This document shows, piece after piece, positions 15,953 to 26,744 of a stretch of 64,000 bases of DNA. Under the pieces are notes generated by a model, which did not search any database, was not told where the DNA came from, and saw only the letters and a program-made list of their open reading frames with translations. Both the position numbers and the translations under genes were made by a program. This DNA comes from Tyto alba. Lineage: Eukaryota; Chordata; Aves; Strigiformes; Tytonidae. The stretch is taken from positions 21,627,323 through 21,691,322 of the forward strand of contig NW_024881272.1 in NCBI RefSeq assembly GCF_018691265.1, written 5' to 3'. Numbering within the stretch: position 1 is the stretch's first letter; every line of letters starts with the position of its first letter.

Positions 15953-16380
15953 CTGATTCTCATGGTTTGAGCTCAGAGGACAACTGAGAACCACACAGCC
16001 GCTCACTGTCCCCCTTCATCCCCAGCACTGAGAAGGAGAAAACAAAGCAAAGGCTTGAGATTCAAGATAGGACAGGGAGGGATAAATCACCCATTACGGT
16101 CACAGACAAAAGACAGACTTGTTATGGGAAGAAAAAATGAACAAAAATTTACTACAGACACTAACAACAACACTTAACAGACAGAGTAGGACAGTGAGAA
16201 GCATTACCACATCTTGAAAACACCTTCTCCCCACCTCTCGCTTCTTCCCAGACGCAGCTTTGCTCTTGATATCTCTACCTCCTCCCCACAGCGGCGCAGG
16301 GGGCAGGGAACGGAGGATGCGGTCAGTGCTGCCTCTTCTTCTATCTTCAGGCAGGGGGAACTTCTGGAACTTCTTCACCC

Positions 16381-16516
16381 TGCTCCAGCATGGTCCCCTT
16401 CTCACAGGAGACAGTCCTCCACAACTTTCTCCAACTTGAGTCCCTCCCATGGGATGCAGCCCTTCCCAAGATGCTCCAGCGTGGGACATCCCCACATGTT
16501 GCAGTCTTCCCAGCTC
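16381..16516. repeat. Three imperfect ~45-bp tandem units inside the LTR
   Basis: Units start at 16381, 16427 and 16472. Each opens with a TGCTCCAGC-like block and continues with a TCCC/ATGGGATGCAG-type block. A more diverged related unit appears near 16624 (TGCTCCACTGC). Tandem units of this kind are a feature of this LTR type as I know it. They may be enhancer-like repeats, but that is inference. Confidence 0.65.
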
Positions 16517-16814
16517 CAAACTACAACAGTGGGGGCTGCTTCTTCCCACAGGATCCTGGCTGCCTTCAGGCACAGCCACCTTTATTGGTTATATGGGGCC
16601 ACCCACAGACTATTTATCAGTGTCTGCTCCACTGCAGACCTTCATGGGTGGCAGGCGGGGGACTGCCCTGCTGTCTCACCACAGGATACAGGGAAGTCTC
16701 TGCTCCTGCACACCTCCCTGCTCCTTTCTTCTTCTGTTCCTCCACTGATCTTAGTGTTCATGCAGCTGCTGCAACTCCTCCTCACAAGTCCAACTCCTTC
16801 TCACCAGGTTCCTT

Positions 16815-16849
16815 CTTAAATATGTTTTCATAGACGCGCAGCTGATTGG
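16815..16849 (-). promoter_or_regulatory. LTR U3 promoter: CCAAT box and TATA-like box
   Basis: On the minus strand a CCAAT box (complement of 16845-16849) is followed about 25 bases downstream by TATTTAAG (complement of 16815-16822). Order and spacing fit an RNA polymerase II core promoter in retroviral U3. It would direct transcription toward lower coordinates. Present activity is unknown. Confidence 0.6.
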
Positions 16850-16929
16850 CTTGGCCTTGGTGCAAAAGTTGGTCTGGCTTAGAACTGTGAGAGCTTGGAG
16901 AAGCTTATCACAGGGGGCCACTGCTGTAG

Positions 16930-16956
16930 CCCCCTCCCCTGATACCCAAAACCCCC
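16930..16956 (-). other. Putative G-quadruplex near the LTR 5' end
   Basis: On the minus strand four G runs of 5, 3, 4 and 5 bases are separated by loops of 4, 5 and 1 bases. The plus strand shows the matching C runs at 952-956, 945-947, 936-939 and 930-934 of the 16-kb block. The motif lies about 25-50 bases inside the 5' end of the solo LTR. Confidence 0.55.
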
Positions 16957-16984
16957 ACCACTCACTCAAAAACAGGACACTGAT

Positions 16985-18894
16985 ATTCAAAATCTCATCT
17001 GTTTCATAGTTTCTCATTTGATGTTCAGATTTTCACCCATTAATGAAAAGGTGAAGAACAGGCATCTTAGAGAAGCTAAAAGACAAAAGTTTAATATTTT
17101 TTACAACTCTAAAAGGAAAAAAATAATAAAATCAAGGGCTTAGTCTTTGTCCATCGCCAAAGAGTATGCAAACAGTGCTTTGCAGGGCGCTCTTCCTCCT
17201 GTTGCAAGTCTTCTGTCCCAGGGGAAGCTATGTGTAATTTATCCATGTTACATGGGCAGGACAAAAATAAGACTCTTAGCAGCTGTGGATCATTTTGGCC
17301 TGAAATACTTTTGAAGTTTTCTGTCTGTGTACAATCAGAATGAGTACTAAATAAACGAGCTTGCTATTGTGTTTCTGCAAAGCACATCAGGCTTGCTACT
17401 CTGTGTCAGACAGCAAGTATCATTCTGAGACCAACAATTTTTTGTCTCATATATTTATTTTTACAATATTGCATCAATTTTTTAAAGGGAGGATTATAAA
17501 ATGCAGCCCTAAAACCTCCTCTTTATGGAGGTTAGGGTGGGCTGCCTTCATAATTTTTCATTGTTATCGAGTGGTGTTTCACAAAACTTCCCAAAATTAA
17601 AAATTAAAAAAATGTTTCTGAACATGTAATCGTATTTAGTTAATTATGAGGGGTCCCTATGGTATTTGATTTCTCCATTGGGAAATTTACTTGCTTGTAA
17701 TCAAAAACATATTTTTATAATCAAAGATAATGTCATATTAATTTGTAAAGGTACCTGTAATGAGACAGGGAAATGGTTTGGATAAGTGAACTTTTCTGAA
17801 CCAGAATTGTTATTTAAAGTATTTTTTACTTCTATTGTTTTGTATGCTTTCATTTTTCCAGACTTTTCCACACCTGTCGATAAGATAATATCAAAAATAT
17901 TAACCTGGTGGCAATGAAGAACCATCTTCACAATAGAGACAAGATATGTCCGAGAAGATTATGTATGGTAGTTTACACCTGTGCAAAGTAGCATCCTCTG
18001 ATTCCACTTGAATCCAGAGCTGAGAGTGCTCTGTCTGCATAGCGAGGCAGATGAGTTGAACAAGATACTTCCCATACAAAGCCTTGCAGCTTGTCATCCT
18101 GTTGGCATGCTGGCTGAATGTCAGCACTGATAACCTGTTTACATATACAACCTGTGGACCCTCATTTTGAGGAAGGGAAATTTGAGTACATTTCTGCACT
18201 TTTGTAGGCCTGCAGAAACTTTTTAAGCAACTTATGCAAAACTTAAATGAATCATGACAGAAACCATCTTCACGTAAATATATTTTGATTATTCTTTCAG
18301 TAGCTTTGATTTGGAGGTCCTGCTACACTCAAGTCCTACCTTCCTCAAATCAGTTTTGGTATAGTAATTTTTTTTCCAAAATACATAAGAAAACAAACTC
18401 ATACCTTTCACTTTTTACTCTTAATCTCCTTCTGATTCCTTCATTTCCCTGTTTTTGATGTTATGTCCGAGTTTCCACTGTCTGTTCTTCCAGTTTGCTA
18501 TCTGTTTGGAACCATGCTGATTTTTCTCATGGCAATGCTTCTTTGATGTGTACAGTGGAAATTAATGAGCTCTCCCAATATATACTGGTCTTCTGTGAAA
18601 TCTTTGTAGAGTATGAGGAAGCTGGTTTTACTTAAAAATCCAGCCACATGTAAAGTGGGGATCTTCTGAAAACATAAAACAAACATTATGTATATGTCTT
18701 ATTTTTTTTCCATTTGTAACCTTGGAAACTGTTATAAAGTATTATCTTTCGAAAGTGACATTTCTAAACAAGCAGTTCTGTACAGTATCTTCTTCTCTGT
18801 CAGTATCTGAGGCTGACAGAATACATACATCTATTCCATGCCAAAGGAACTAAAGTTTTTTTCCTTCTAGAAAAGGTTTTTTTCTTTGATTTCA
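16985..18894. other. AT-rich non-coding block, no gene recognised
   Basis: Unique-looking sequence between the solo LTR and the minisatellite. A minus-strand open frame at 17900-18199 encodes about 99 residues with no recognisable domain and only a GTG at its start. An AG and a GT that could act as splice sites flank it, but they are ordinary in context. It is not called as an exon. Confidence 0.6.
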
Positions 18895-19843
18895 CCATGA
18901 TCTTCCTTATCTTCTCCTAACTGTTGTTTTTTCTGGCTTACTTTGGTATAACTGTTACTTTCCATTGTCTGAAATCTTTTACTGGTTAACTTTCCTCAAT
19001 TCCTGTTTCCCTGCCTTATTCTTGTTTTACTCCAGTTTTGTTGTTATGTTTCCTGCTGCTTAACTTTTCTAGCAGTTGCTTTCCTGGCTTATTTTTGTTT
19101 CAGTGCTATTTGTGATTTCTCTTAAAAGTCTCTGTTGTGGTTTAATGCCAGCCAGCAACTAAGTCCCACCTAGCCACTTGCTCACTCCTCTCTGGTGGGA
19201 TGAGGGAGAGAATCAGAAGGGTAAAAGTGAGAAAACTCATGGGTTGAGATAAGCACAGTGTAATAGGTAAAACAAGAGCCACACACCCAAGCAAAGCAAA
19301 ACGGAATTAATTCACCATGTCCCATCAGCAGGCAGGTGCTCAGGCATCTACAGGGAAGCTGGGCTCCATCATCTGTAATAGTCACTTGAGAAAATTAACG
19401 TCATCATTCTGAACGTGTCTCCCCTTCCTTCTTCTTCCCCCAGCATTCTATGCTAAGCACAATGCCATATGGTGTGGATATCCCTTAGGTTAGTTGGGGA
19501 CATCTGTCCCGGCTGCGTCCCCTCCCAACTCCTTGGGCACCCCCAGCCACTCGCTGGTGGGGTGAGAAGCAACAAGGGCCTTGGCTCTGCTTCAGCACTG
19601 CTCAGCAATAACTAAAATATCCCTGAATTATCAACATCATTTCCAGCACAAATTCAAACCACAGCCCCATTCCAGCTACTGTGAAGAAAATTAACTCTAT
19701 CCCAGCCAAAACCAGCACAGTCTCCTACTGTTTAACTTTCTCAAGCTGTTGTTTCTGGAATTTTTCCACTTCTCGAATTTGTTATTAAAAGTCTCCTGCT
19801 GTTTATCTTCTCCTAAATGTTGCTTCTATAGACCATTGTGTTC
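18895..19843. repeat. Degenerate 71-80 bp minisatellite split by an LTR
   Basis: Imperfect pyrimidine-rich units start at about 18895, 18974 and 19048. After the inserted LTR they resume at 19720 and 19791. Each unit opens with a gtctcctgctgtttaac-like block and most continue with ttctc, ctgttg and ctgg-like blocks. The clearest pair is 19720-19790 and the start of 19791-19843, where gtctcctactgttta and gtctcctgctgttta lie 71 bp apart. Divergence between units is substantial, so the array is old. The LTR at 19133-19719 entered it at the start of one unit. Confidence 0.6.
19133..19719 (-). mobile_element. Solo LTR of an avian endogenous retrovirus (ERVL-like), 587 bp
   Basis: The minus strand begins TGTGCTGGTTTTGGCTGGGA at 19719 and ends with AACA at 19133. 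I recognise this as an LTR type abundant in neoavian genomes. The 5-bp sequence GTCTC flanks it perfectly (19128-19132 and 19720-19724), which fixes the boundaries. No internal retroviral sequence or second LTR is present, so it is a solo LTR. The polyadenylation hexamer expected in this family, ATTAAA, appears degraded to ATTACA on the minus strand near 19258. A related LTR in the opposite orientation lies at 57642-58225. The open frame at 19182-19385 on the minus strand is non-coding LTR sequence. Confidence 0.9.
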
Positions 19844-22800
19844 TCCCAAGCATTCAGTACATTCAATCTCTGGACCAAATTCAGGGGTGAATTCAGAGGG
19901 CTTCTGTATAGCCAGGTTGATCTGACCATGAAGAGAGAGATCTGGTTCAGTCCTTAAGTGATTCCTAACAAGTATATTTTAAAATAGAGTACAAATGTCT
20001 TCAAATTACTTCCCTGCAATGGAAAGTGGCCTTTGCTGGGCTTTTAGGTTGAGTCTAGAAAATTGTTTTTCCACTGATAAACTTTTCCTTTTTAATAAGT
20101 AACATTCTTATTCTTTGTAAAATATCTTAGAAAGATGTAAGTTTTCAAGATAGGAATCCCAAGGTTTCAGGATTTCAAATCACAATTGATGTTTTATTTC
20201 TGAGATTTAAAATAATTTTGAACTTTCACTGATACTTAACAGAAGAATATTCATGCAGGGTCAAATGTGCACTCTTTATCAGAGCATTGGAGAGAGACAG
20301 TGTGAGTAGACTTTCTTAACAACTCTTCCTTGTGCTCTTCCATCTTTGGTAACTTACTTGGCCAAAGACAGCAGCAATATTCAACAGCCAATATTCAAGG
20401 CACTCACTTGGAAAGAGGAAGTCAGTAGTCCAAGTCTTTGCTCCAATAAACATTTAATTATTGATATGAAGTGGAACAGTTCCAGCTGGAAACGCTGAGA
20501 AATATTAATCTCAGAATACCTTGTAACCTAGTACATTATGAAATACAGCTGGAAATTCACCTGGAGTTTCCACATTTGAAGTGATTAACATTTTAGTTAT
20601 TCTGAATTGGGCCTCATTGCTGTCATTTATTTTGCAAAATATTTCAAAAGGTTCTGATTTAATCCCAGTGGGTAATGGGGCATGAAAAATACCCCAATTT
20701 TCACAGATATTTCATACTCACATCATTTGGCTTCATTACAGATTCTAGTCTCTTCTTGACCTATCTGGCTTACAGTTAGTTTGTGATGTAGTTTGTAGGA
20801 TACTAATTTCTCAATAGTTGGCTAGTTTGATACTCTACTAAATTAAGAACCAGTTGAAACTTTTTATATTCCAAGGACCTTTATGAATCTTAATGAAAGG
20901 AAGTGCTTTGTATCATCACATATAGCATTTATATTTTTTGCATCTTTTCAGTACAAATGACACTCCCTTGCCTAGTACTTTATGATATACTTATTCTAAG
21001 AAAGATCCCAAAACTTATTTGAATTACAGTTATATACAGTATAAAGTAGTTGCAGAAGCTACTAAACACTTCTGTAAATCTTTAACATAACTGCATGATT
21101 ATAATAATATAAAAGTGAGAAAGTTATGGAATGCTTTTAGAAGTAATAAAATAAAAGTATAACATTCTCATTGTATGCTATTTTATGCTATTTTATTAAC
21201 ATATTATCCTGGCAGCACTAAAATAATTTGTTGTCATCACTAGAACTTCACCAGAATCATAATTTGCAATTTTGCTGGAAGTTTACAGACTTCAGCAAAT
21301 TGTTGCAAGATGATCACATTAATTCGTAGACTTTTTTAGCTCATTCCAGCTTTGTTTACTATGATCAGTAAGTCGAACACACTGAACTGAGTAAAATAGA
21401 ACCAACTGTTTGCTTTCTGTGCAATACCAGACACCTCAATTTTAAGGTGTGCTAGCAGAATAGAACTCTTGTTACTCCCGTCCCATTCCAGTTAATGAGA
21501 CGAATCTTCTGCAGTAAAAATACTGTGTCAACCTTTGCCTTTTTCATGATTGTATAGTATTTTATAACATTTAATGGAGACATTAACATCCTAATGTCCC
21601 AATAAGTACAATGTTGCAAACTCACATTTTAGTCAATGACATGTTAAAAGGGATTTAAAAAAATAGATATATAATTAACAGCTGCTATTTGTTGCCCCAG
21701 ATTTCCTTGAAGAAACTCACACAAAGGGAAGTGGGGAGGGAAAGTGATATAAGGAAAAACCTTACTAATAGCGTACTAGCGTTCAGATATTTGATGAGCT
21801 GAGTAAGGAATGAGAAGTTGGGAGTAGATGCTGAATGTGTTTATACTTAGATTTTGGTACTCCATGATGTGGAGAGATCCAAAATGTTATTTTTATTGGA
21901 AAGATAAACAGGGAGGAAGAAAAGAGAAAAAAGAGAAAGATAATCTTGTTGTAGTAAGGATTATAATAGAAAACAACAAAAGGAAATATAAGAAAACCAA
22001 AGCCAGTTTTATATTACTATGCCTTTATGCTAATGTCCAAATGGCTTCTTGCATTATTACTTTTTCTTCTGAAAACCCCCTGTATTTTAAATAAACGTTA
22101 TAAAAACTCTTTCCTGTTGGGGAAAGCAGTACAAGACAGAGAATATTCTCTTGGATTCTTCAAAATATCTAATATAAAATGGTCAAATGTTACAAGCATA
22201 TTCCTATGTCTCGTATATTTCCAAAAAAACAGGATGAAGATGTTTTACCATGCATGTATTCTGGAGTCATGTTATTTCTTTGAGATTCTTTGTCAGGATC
22301 AGACACTGGATTGGTCACAATAGTTAACAGGATTATGGTTCCCTGGGTCCATTGAGGGAGATTCAGTCTCCTGATTTTTCATAAATAAAAAATAAACCTA
22401 AAGTCTTTTTCCTTAAATTTTTCTAGATTGAGGCATATGCAAGTAAAACAGCATTTTTCTTCAAGACAGACACTGAAAATAATGATCTCTGGCACAACTA
22501 GTCCTTATCTATTGTTCTGGAACTCTCTTTTCAAACATTTTTTTTTTTTTTATAAAAAAAGTTATTCTTCAACTTGCAGAAGAAAGACACAGAGAAAAAT
22601 ATTGTTTTAGCAAACCTCTCCTTTTTCCAATGTGTATGTTGTTTTGAGTCTGATCTGACAAAGTGGATTTTCCATGTCTGAAAGTCCATTCTGTCACAGT
22701 TCTGTGGATCTTTTTGATGAATCATTAACCTGATGAGTTATTTATATTTAAAGTCTGTTTGTTTAGTTTCTAAACTCCATTCAGTGACTCCCTGTCTTTA

Positions 22801-23011
22801 AGTTTATAAAGATACAACATGCTTTCCCTATAGGGAAATTTATATTAATTAACCTTTTGTCTCTAAGGTGTTTCTTAGTTTTGTTGGCATAGCCTTCTTT
22901 TCATCTCCAAAAGAAACTACTTTCTGAGCCTGACATTTCTGAAAGGCTGGTAGTAAAGCAAGGGGAGTTTCATTGTAGAAATAATAGCATATTGCTCTTT
23001 CTTTCTCATTC
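19844..23011. other. AT-rich non-coding block, no gene recognised
   Basis: No exon or interspersed repeat is recognised. Small local repeats are present: CAATATTCAA occurs twice near 20367-20390, and TATGCTATTT is tandemly repeated near 21175-21196. There is a T-run/A-run dyad near 22540-22560. Short open frames at 21828-22323 are AT-rich and show no domain. Confidence 0.65.
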
Positions 23012-23141
23012 TTTTCCTTTTCCTTTCCTTTTCCTTTCCTTTTCCTTTCCTTTTCCTTTCCTTTTCCTTTCCTTTTCCTTTCCTTTTCCTTTCCTTTTCC
23101 TTTCCTTTTCCTTTCCTTTTCCTTTCCTTTCCTTTCCTTTT
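23012..23141. repeat. 11-bp pyrimidine repeat (CCTTTTCCTTT)n grading into CCTTT
   Basis: About ten near-perfect copies of an 11-bp unit, CCTTTTCCTTT, occupy 23012-23120. A few CCTTT units then lead into the CCTT array at about 23142. The compound structure records stepwise change of a polypyrimidine microsatellite. Read as protein, 11 bp against a 3-base frame gives an 11-residue period, which is an artefact of the unit length. Confidence 0.9.
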
Positions 23142-26100
23142 CCTTCCTTCCTTCCTTCCTTCCTTCCTTCCTTCCTTCCTTCCTTCCTTCCTTCCTTCCT
23201 TCCTTCCTTCCTTCCTTCCTTCCTTCCTTCCTTCCTTCCTTCCTTCCTTCCTTCCTTCCTTCCTTCCTTCCTTCCTTCCTTCCTTCCTTCCTTCCTTCCT
23301 TCCTTCCTTCCTTCCTTCCTTCCTTCCTTCCTTCCTTCCTTCCTTCCTTCCTTCCTTCCTTCCTTCCTTCCTTCCTTCCTTCCTTCCTTCCTTCCTTCCT
23401 TCCTTCCTTCCTTCCTTCCTTCCTTCCTTCCTTCCTTCCTTCCTTCCTTCCTTCCTTCCTTCCTTCCTTCCTTCCTTCCTTCCTTCCTTCCTTCCTTCCT
23501 TCCTTCCTTCCTTCCTTCCTTCCTTCCTTCCTTCCTTCCTTCCTTCCTTCCTTCCTTCCTTCCTTCCTTCCTTCCTTCCTTCCTTCCTTCCTTCCTTCCT
23601 TCCTTCCTTCCTTCCTTCCTTCCTTCCTTCCTTCCTTCCTTCCTTCCTTCCTTCCTTCCTTCCTTCCTTCCTTCCTTCCTTCCTTCCTTCCTTCCTTCCT
23701 TCCTTCCTTCCTTCCTTCCTTCCTTCCTTCCTTCCTTCCTTCCTTCCTTCCTTCCTTCCTTCCTTCCTTCCTTCCTTCCTTCCTTCCTTCCTTCCTTCCT
23801 TCCTTCCTTCCTTCCTTCCTTCCTTCCTTCCTTCCTTCCTTCCTTCCTTCCTTCCTTCCTTCCTTCCTTCCTTCCTTCCTTCCTTCCTTCCTTCCTTCCT
23901 TCCTTCCTTCCTTCCTTCCTTCCTTCCTTCCTTCCTTCCTTCCTTCCTTCCTTCCTTCCTTCCTTCCTTCCTTCCTTCCTTCCTTCCTTCCTTCCTTCCT
24001 TCCTTCCTTCCTTCCTTCCTTCCTTCCTTCCTTCCTTCCTTCCTTCCTTCCTTCCTTCCTTCCTTCCTTCCTTCCTTCCTTCCTTCCTTCCTTCCTTCCT
24101 TCCTTCCTTCCTTCCTTCCTTCCTTCCTTCCTTCCTTCCTTCCTTCCTTCCTTCCTTCCTTCCTTCCTTCCTTCCTTCCTTCCTTCCTTCCTTCCTTCCT
24201 TCCTTCCTTCCTTCCTTCCTTCCTTCCTTCCTTCCTTCCTTCCTTCCTTCCTTCCTTCCTTCCTTCCTTCCTTCCTTCCTTCCTTCTTCCTTCCTTCCTT
24301 CCTTCCTTCCTTCCTTCCTTCCTTCCTTCCTTCCTTCCTTCCTTCCTTCCTTCCTTCCTTCCTTCCTTCCTTCCTTCCTTCCTTCCTTCCTTCCTTCCTT
24401 CCTTCCTTCCTTCCTTCCTTCCTTCCTTCCTTCCTTCCTTCCTTCCTTCCTTCCTTCCTTCCTTCCTTCCTTCCTTCCTTCCTTCCTTCCTTCCTTCCTT
24501 CCTTCCTTCCTTCCTTCCTTCCTTCCTTCCTTCCTTCCTTCCTTCCTTCCTTCCTTCCTTCCTTCCTTCCTTCCTTCCTTCCTTCCTTCCTTCCTTCCTT
24601 CCTTCCTTCCTTCCTTCCTTCCTTCCTTCCTTCCTTCCTTCCTTCCTTCCTTCCTTCCTTCCTTCCTTCCTTCCTTCCTTCCTTCCTTCCTTCCTTCCTT
24701 CCTTCCTTCCTTCCTTCCTTCCTTCCTTCCTTCCTTCCTTCCTTCCTTCCTTCCTTCCTTCCTTCCTTCCTTCCTTCCTTCCTTCCTTCCTTCCTTCCTT
24801 CCTTCCTTCCTTCCTTCCTTCCTTCCTTCCTTCCTTCCTTCCTTCCTTCCTTCCTTCCTTCCTTCCTTCCTTCCTTCCTTCCTTCCTTCCTTCCTTCCTT
24901 CCTTCCTTCCTTCCTTCCTTCCTTCCTTCCTTCCTTCCTTCCTTCCTTCCTTCCTTCCTTCCTTCCTTCCTTCCTTCCTTCCTTCCTTCCTTCCTTCCTT
25001 CCTTCCTTCCTTCCTTCCTTCCTTCCTTCCTTCCTTCCTTCCTTCCTTCCTTCCTTCCTTCCTTCCTTCCTTCCTTCCTTCCTTCCTTCCTTCCTTCCTT
25101 CCTTCCTTCCTTCCTTCCTTCCTTCCTTCCTTCCTTCCTTCCTTCCTTCCTTCCTTCCTTCCTTCCTTCCTTCCTTCCTTCCTTCCTTCCTTCCTTCCTT
25201 CCTTCCTTCCTTCCTTCCTTCCTTCCTTCCTTCCTTCCTTCCTTCCTTCCTTCCTTCCTTCCTTCCTTCCTTCCTTCCTTCCTTCCTTCCTTCCTTCCTT
25301 CCTTCCTTCCTTCCTTCCTTCCTTCCTTCCTTCCTTCCTTCCTTCCTTCCTTCCTTCCTTCCTTCCTTCCTTCCTTCCTTCCTTCCTTCCTTCCTTCCTT
25401 CCTTCCTTCCTTCCTTCCTTCCTTCCTTCCTTCCTTCCTTCCTTCCTTCCTTCCTTCCTTCCTTCCTTCCTTCCTTCCTTCCTTCCTTCCTTCCTTCCTT
25501 CCTTCCTTCCTTCCTTCCTTCCTTCCTTCCTTCCTTCCTTCCTTCCTTCCTTCCTTCCTTCCTTCCTTCCTTCCTTCCTTCCTTCCTTCCTTCCTTCCTT
25601 CCTTCCTTCCTTCCTTCCTTCCTTCCTTCCTTCCTTCCTTCCTTCCTTCCTTCCTTCCTTCCTTCCTTCCTTCCTTCCTTCCTTCCTTCCTTCCTTCCTT
25701 CCTTCCTTCCTTCCTTCCTTCCTTCCTTCCTTCCTTCCTTCCTTCCTTCCTTCCTTCCTTCCTTCCTTCCTTCCTTCCTTCCTTCCTTCCTTCCTTCCTT
25801 CCTTCCTTCCTTCCTTCCTTCCTTCCTTCCTTCCTTCCTTCCTTCCTTCCTTCCTTCCTTCCTTCCTTCCTTCCTTCCTTCCTTCCTTCCTTCCTTCCTT
25901 CCTTCCTTCCTTCCTTCCTTCCTTCCTTCCTTCCTTCCTTCCTTCCTTCCTTCCTTCCTTCCTTCCTTCCTTCCTTCCTTCCTTCCTTCCTTCCTTCCTT
26001 CCTTCCTTCCTTCCTTCCTTCCTTCCTTCCTTCCTTCCTTCCTTCCTTCCTTCCTTCCTTCCTTCCTTCCTTCCTTCCTTCCTTCCTTCCTTCCTTCCTT

Positions 26101-26744
26101 CCTTCCTTCCTTCCTTCCTTCCTTCCTTCCTTCCTTCCTTCCTTCCTTCCTTCCTTCCTTCCTTCCTTCCTTCCTTCCTTCCTTCCTTCCTTCCTTCCTT
26201 CCTTCCTTCCTTCCTTCCTTCCTTCCTTCCTTCCTTCCTTCCTTCCTTCCTTCCTTCCTTCCTTCCTTCCTTCCTTCCTTCCTTCCTTCCTTCCTTCCTT
26301 CCTTCCTTCCTTCCTTCCTTCCTTCCTTCCTTCCTTCCTTCCTTCCTTCCTTCCTTCCTTCCTTCCTTCCTTCCTTCCTTCCTTCCTTCCTTCCTTCCTT
26401 CCTTCCTTCCTTCCTTCCTTCCTTCCTTCCTTCCTTCCTTCCTTCCTTCCTTCCTTCCTTCCTTCCTTCCTTCCTTCCTTCCTTCCTTCCTTCCTTCCTT
26501 CCTTCCTTCCTTCCTTCCTTCCTTCCTTCCTTCCTTCCTTCCTTCCTTCCTTCCTTCCTTCCTTCCTTCCTTCCTTCCTTCCTTCCTTCCTTCCTTCCTT
26601 CCTTCCTTCCTTCCTTCCTTCCTTCCTTCCTTCCTTCCTTCCTTCCTTCCTTCCTTCCTTCCTTCCTTCCTTCCTTCCTTCCTTCCTTCCTTCCTTCCTT
26701 CCTTCCTTCCTTCCTTCCTTCCTTCCTTCCTTCCTTCCTTCCTT
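23142..26744. repeat. Giant pure tetranucleotide array (CCTT)n / (GGAA)n, ~3.6 kb
   Basis: About 900 uninterrupted copies of CCTT run on the plus strand (GGAA/AAGG on the minus strand). The only visible irregularity is one missing C near 24286, which shifts the phase by one base. One strand is pure pyrimidine and the other pure purine, and every unit has mirror symmetry, so the tract can form triplex (H-) DNA. The repeat holds no stop codon in any frame. Open frames of over 1,200 codons therefore run through it on both strands, encoding repeated GRKE or LPSF. They are not genes. Exact copy number depends on how the assembly resolved the tract. Confidence 0.97.

Larger units (their letters stand above)
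15958..16979 (-). mobile_element. Solo LTR of an avian endogenous retrovirus (ERVL-like), 1.02 kb
   Basis: The sequence matches an avian LTR type I recognise by its CAGCATGG/CAGCGTGG-type internal units and its TATA/CCAAT promoter block. A 5-bp direct repeat, CTGAT, lies at both edges (15953-15957 and 16980-16984), which fixes the ends exactly. Read on the minus strand the element begins TGTCCTG at 16979. It ends at 15958, where the expected terminal CA is GA, a one-base decay. No gag, pol or env lies next to it and only one LTR is present, so it is a solo LTR, presumably left by LTR-LTR recombination. The 5-bp duplication favours an ERVL-type (class III) integrase over ERVK, which usually makes 6 bp. 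This is the most GC- and CpG-rich part of the window. The open frames of up to 201 codons inside it are frame shadows. Confidence 0.88.

Noticed and set aside
16100..16833. Overlapping open frames of 99-201 codons on both strands
   Set aside because: They lie inside the solo LTR, in CpG-richer sequence with few stops. They overlap in several frames and show no conserved domain.
17900..18199. Minus-strand 99-codon frame with plausible flanking AG and GT dinucleotides
   Set aside because: No recognisable domain, only a GTG at its start and a weak polypyrimidine tract. Its length is about what chance gives in 64 kb.
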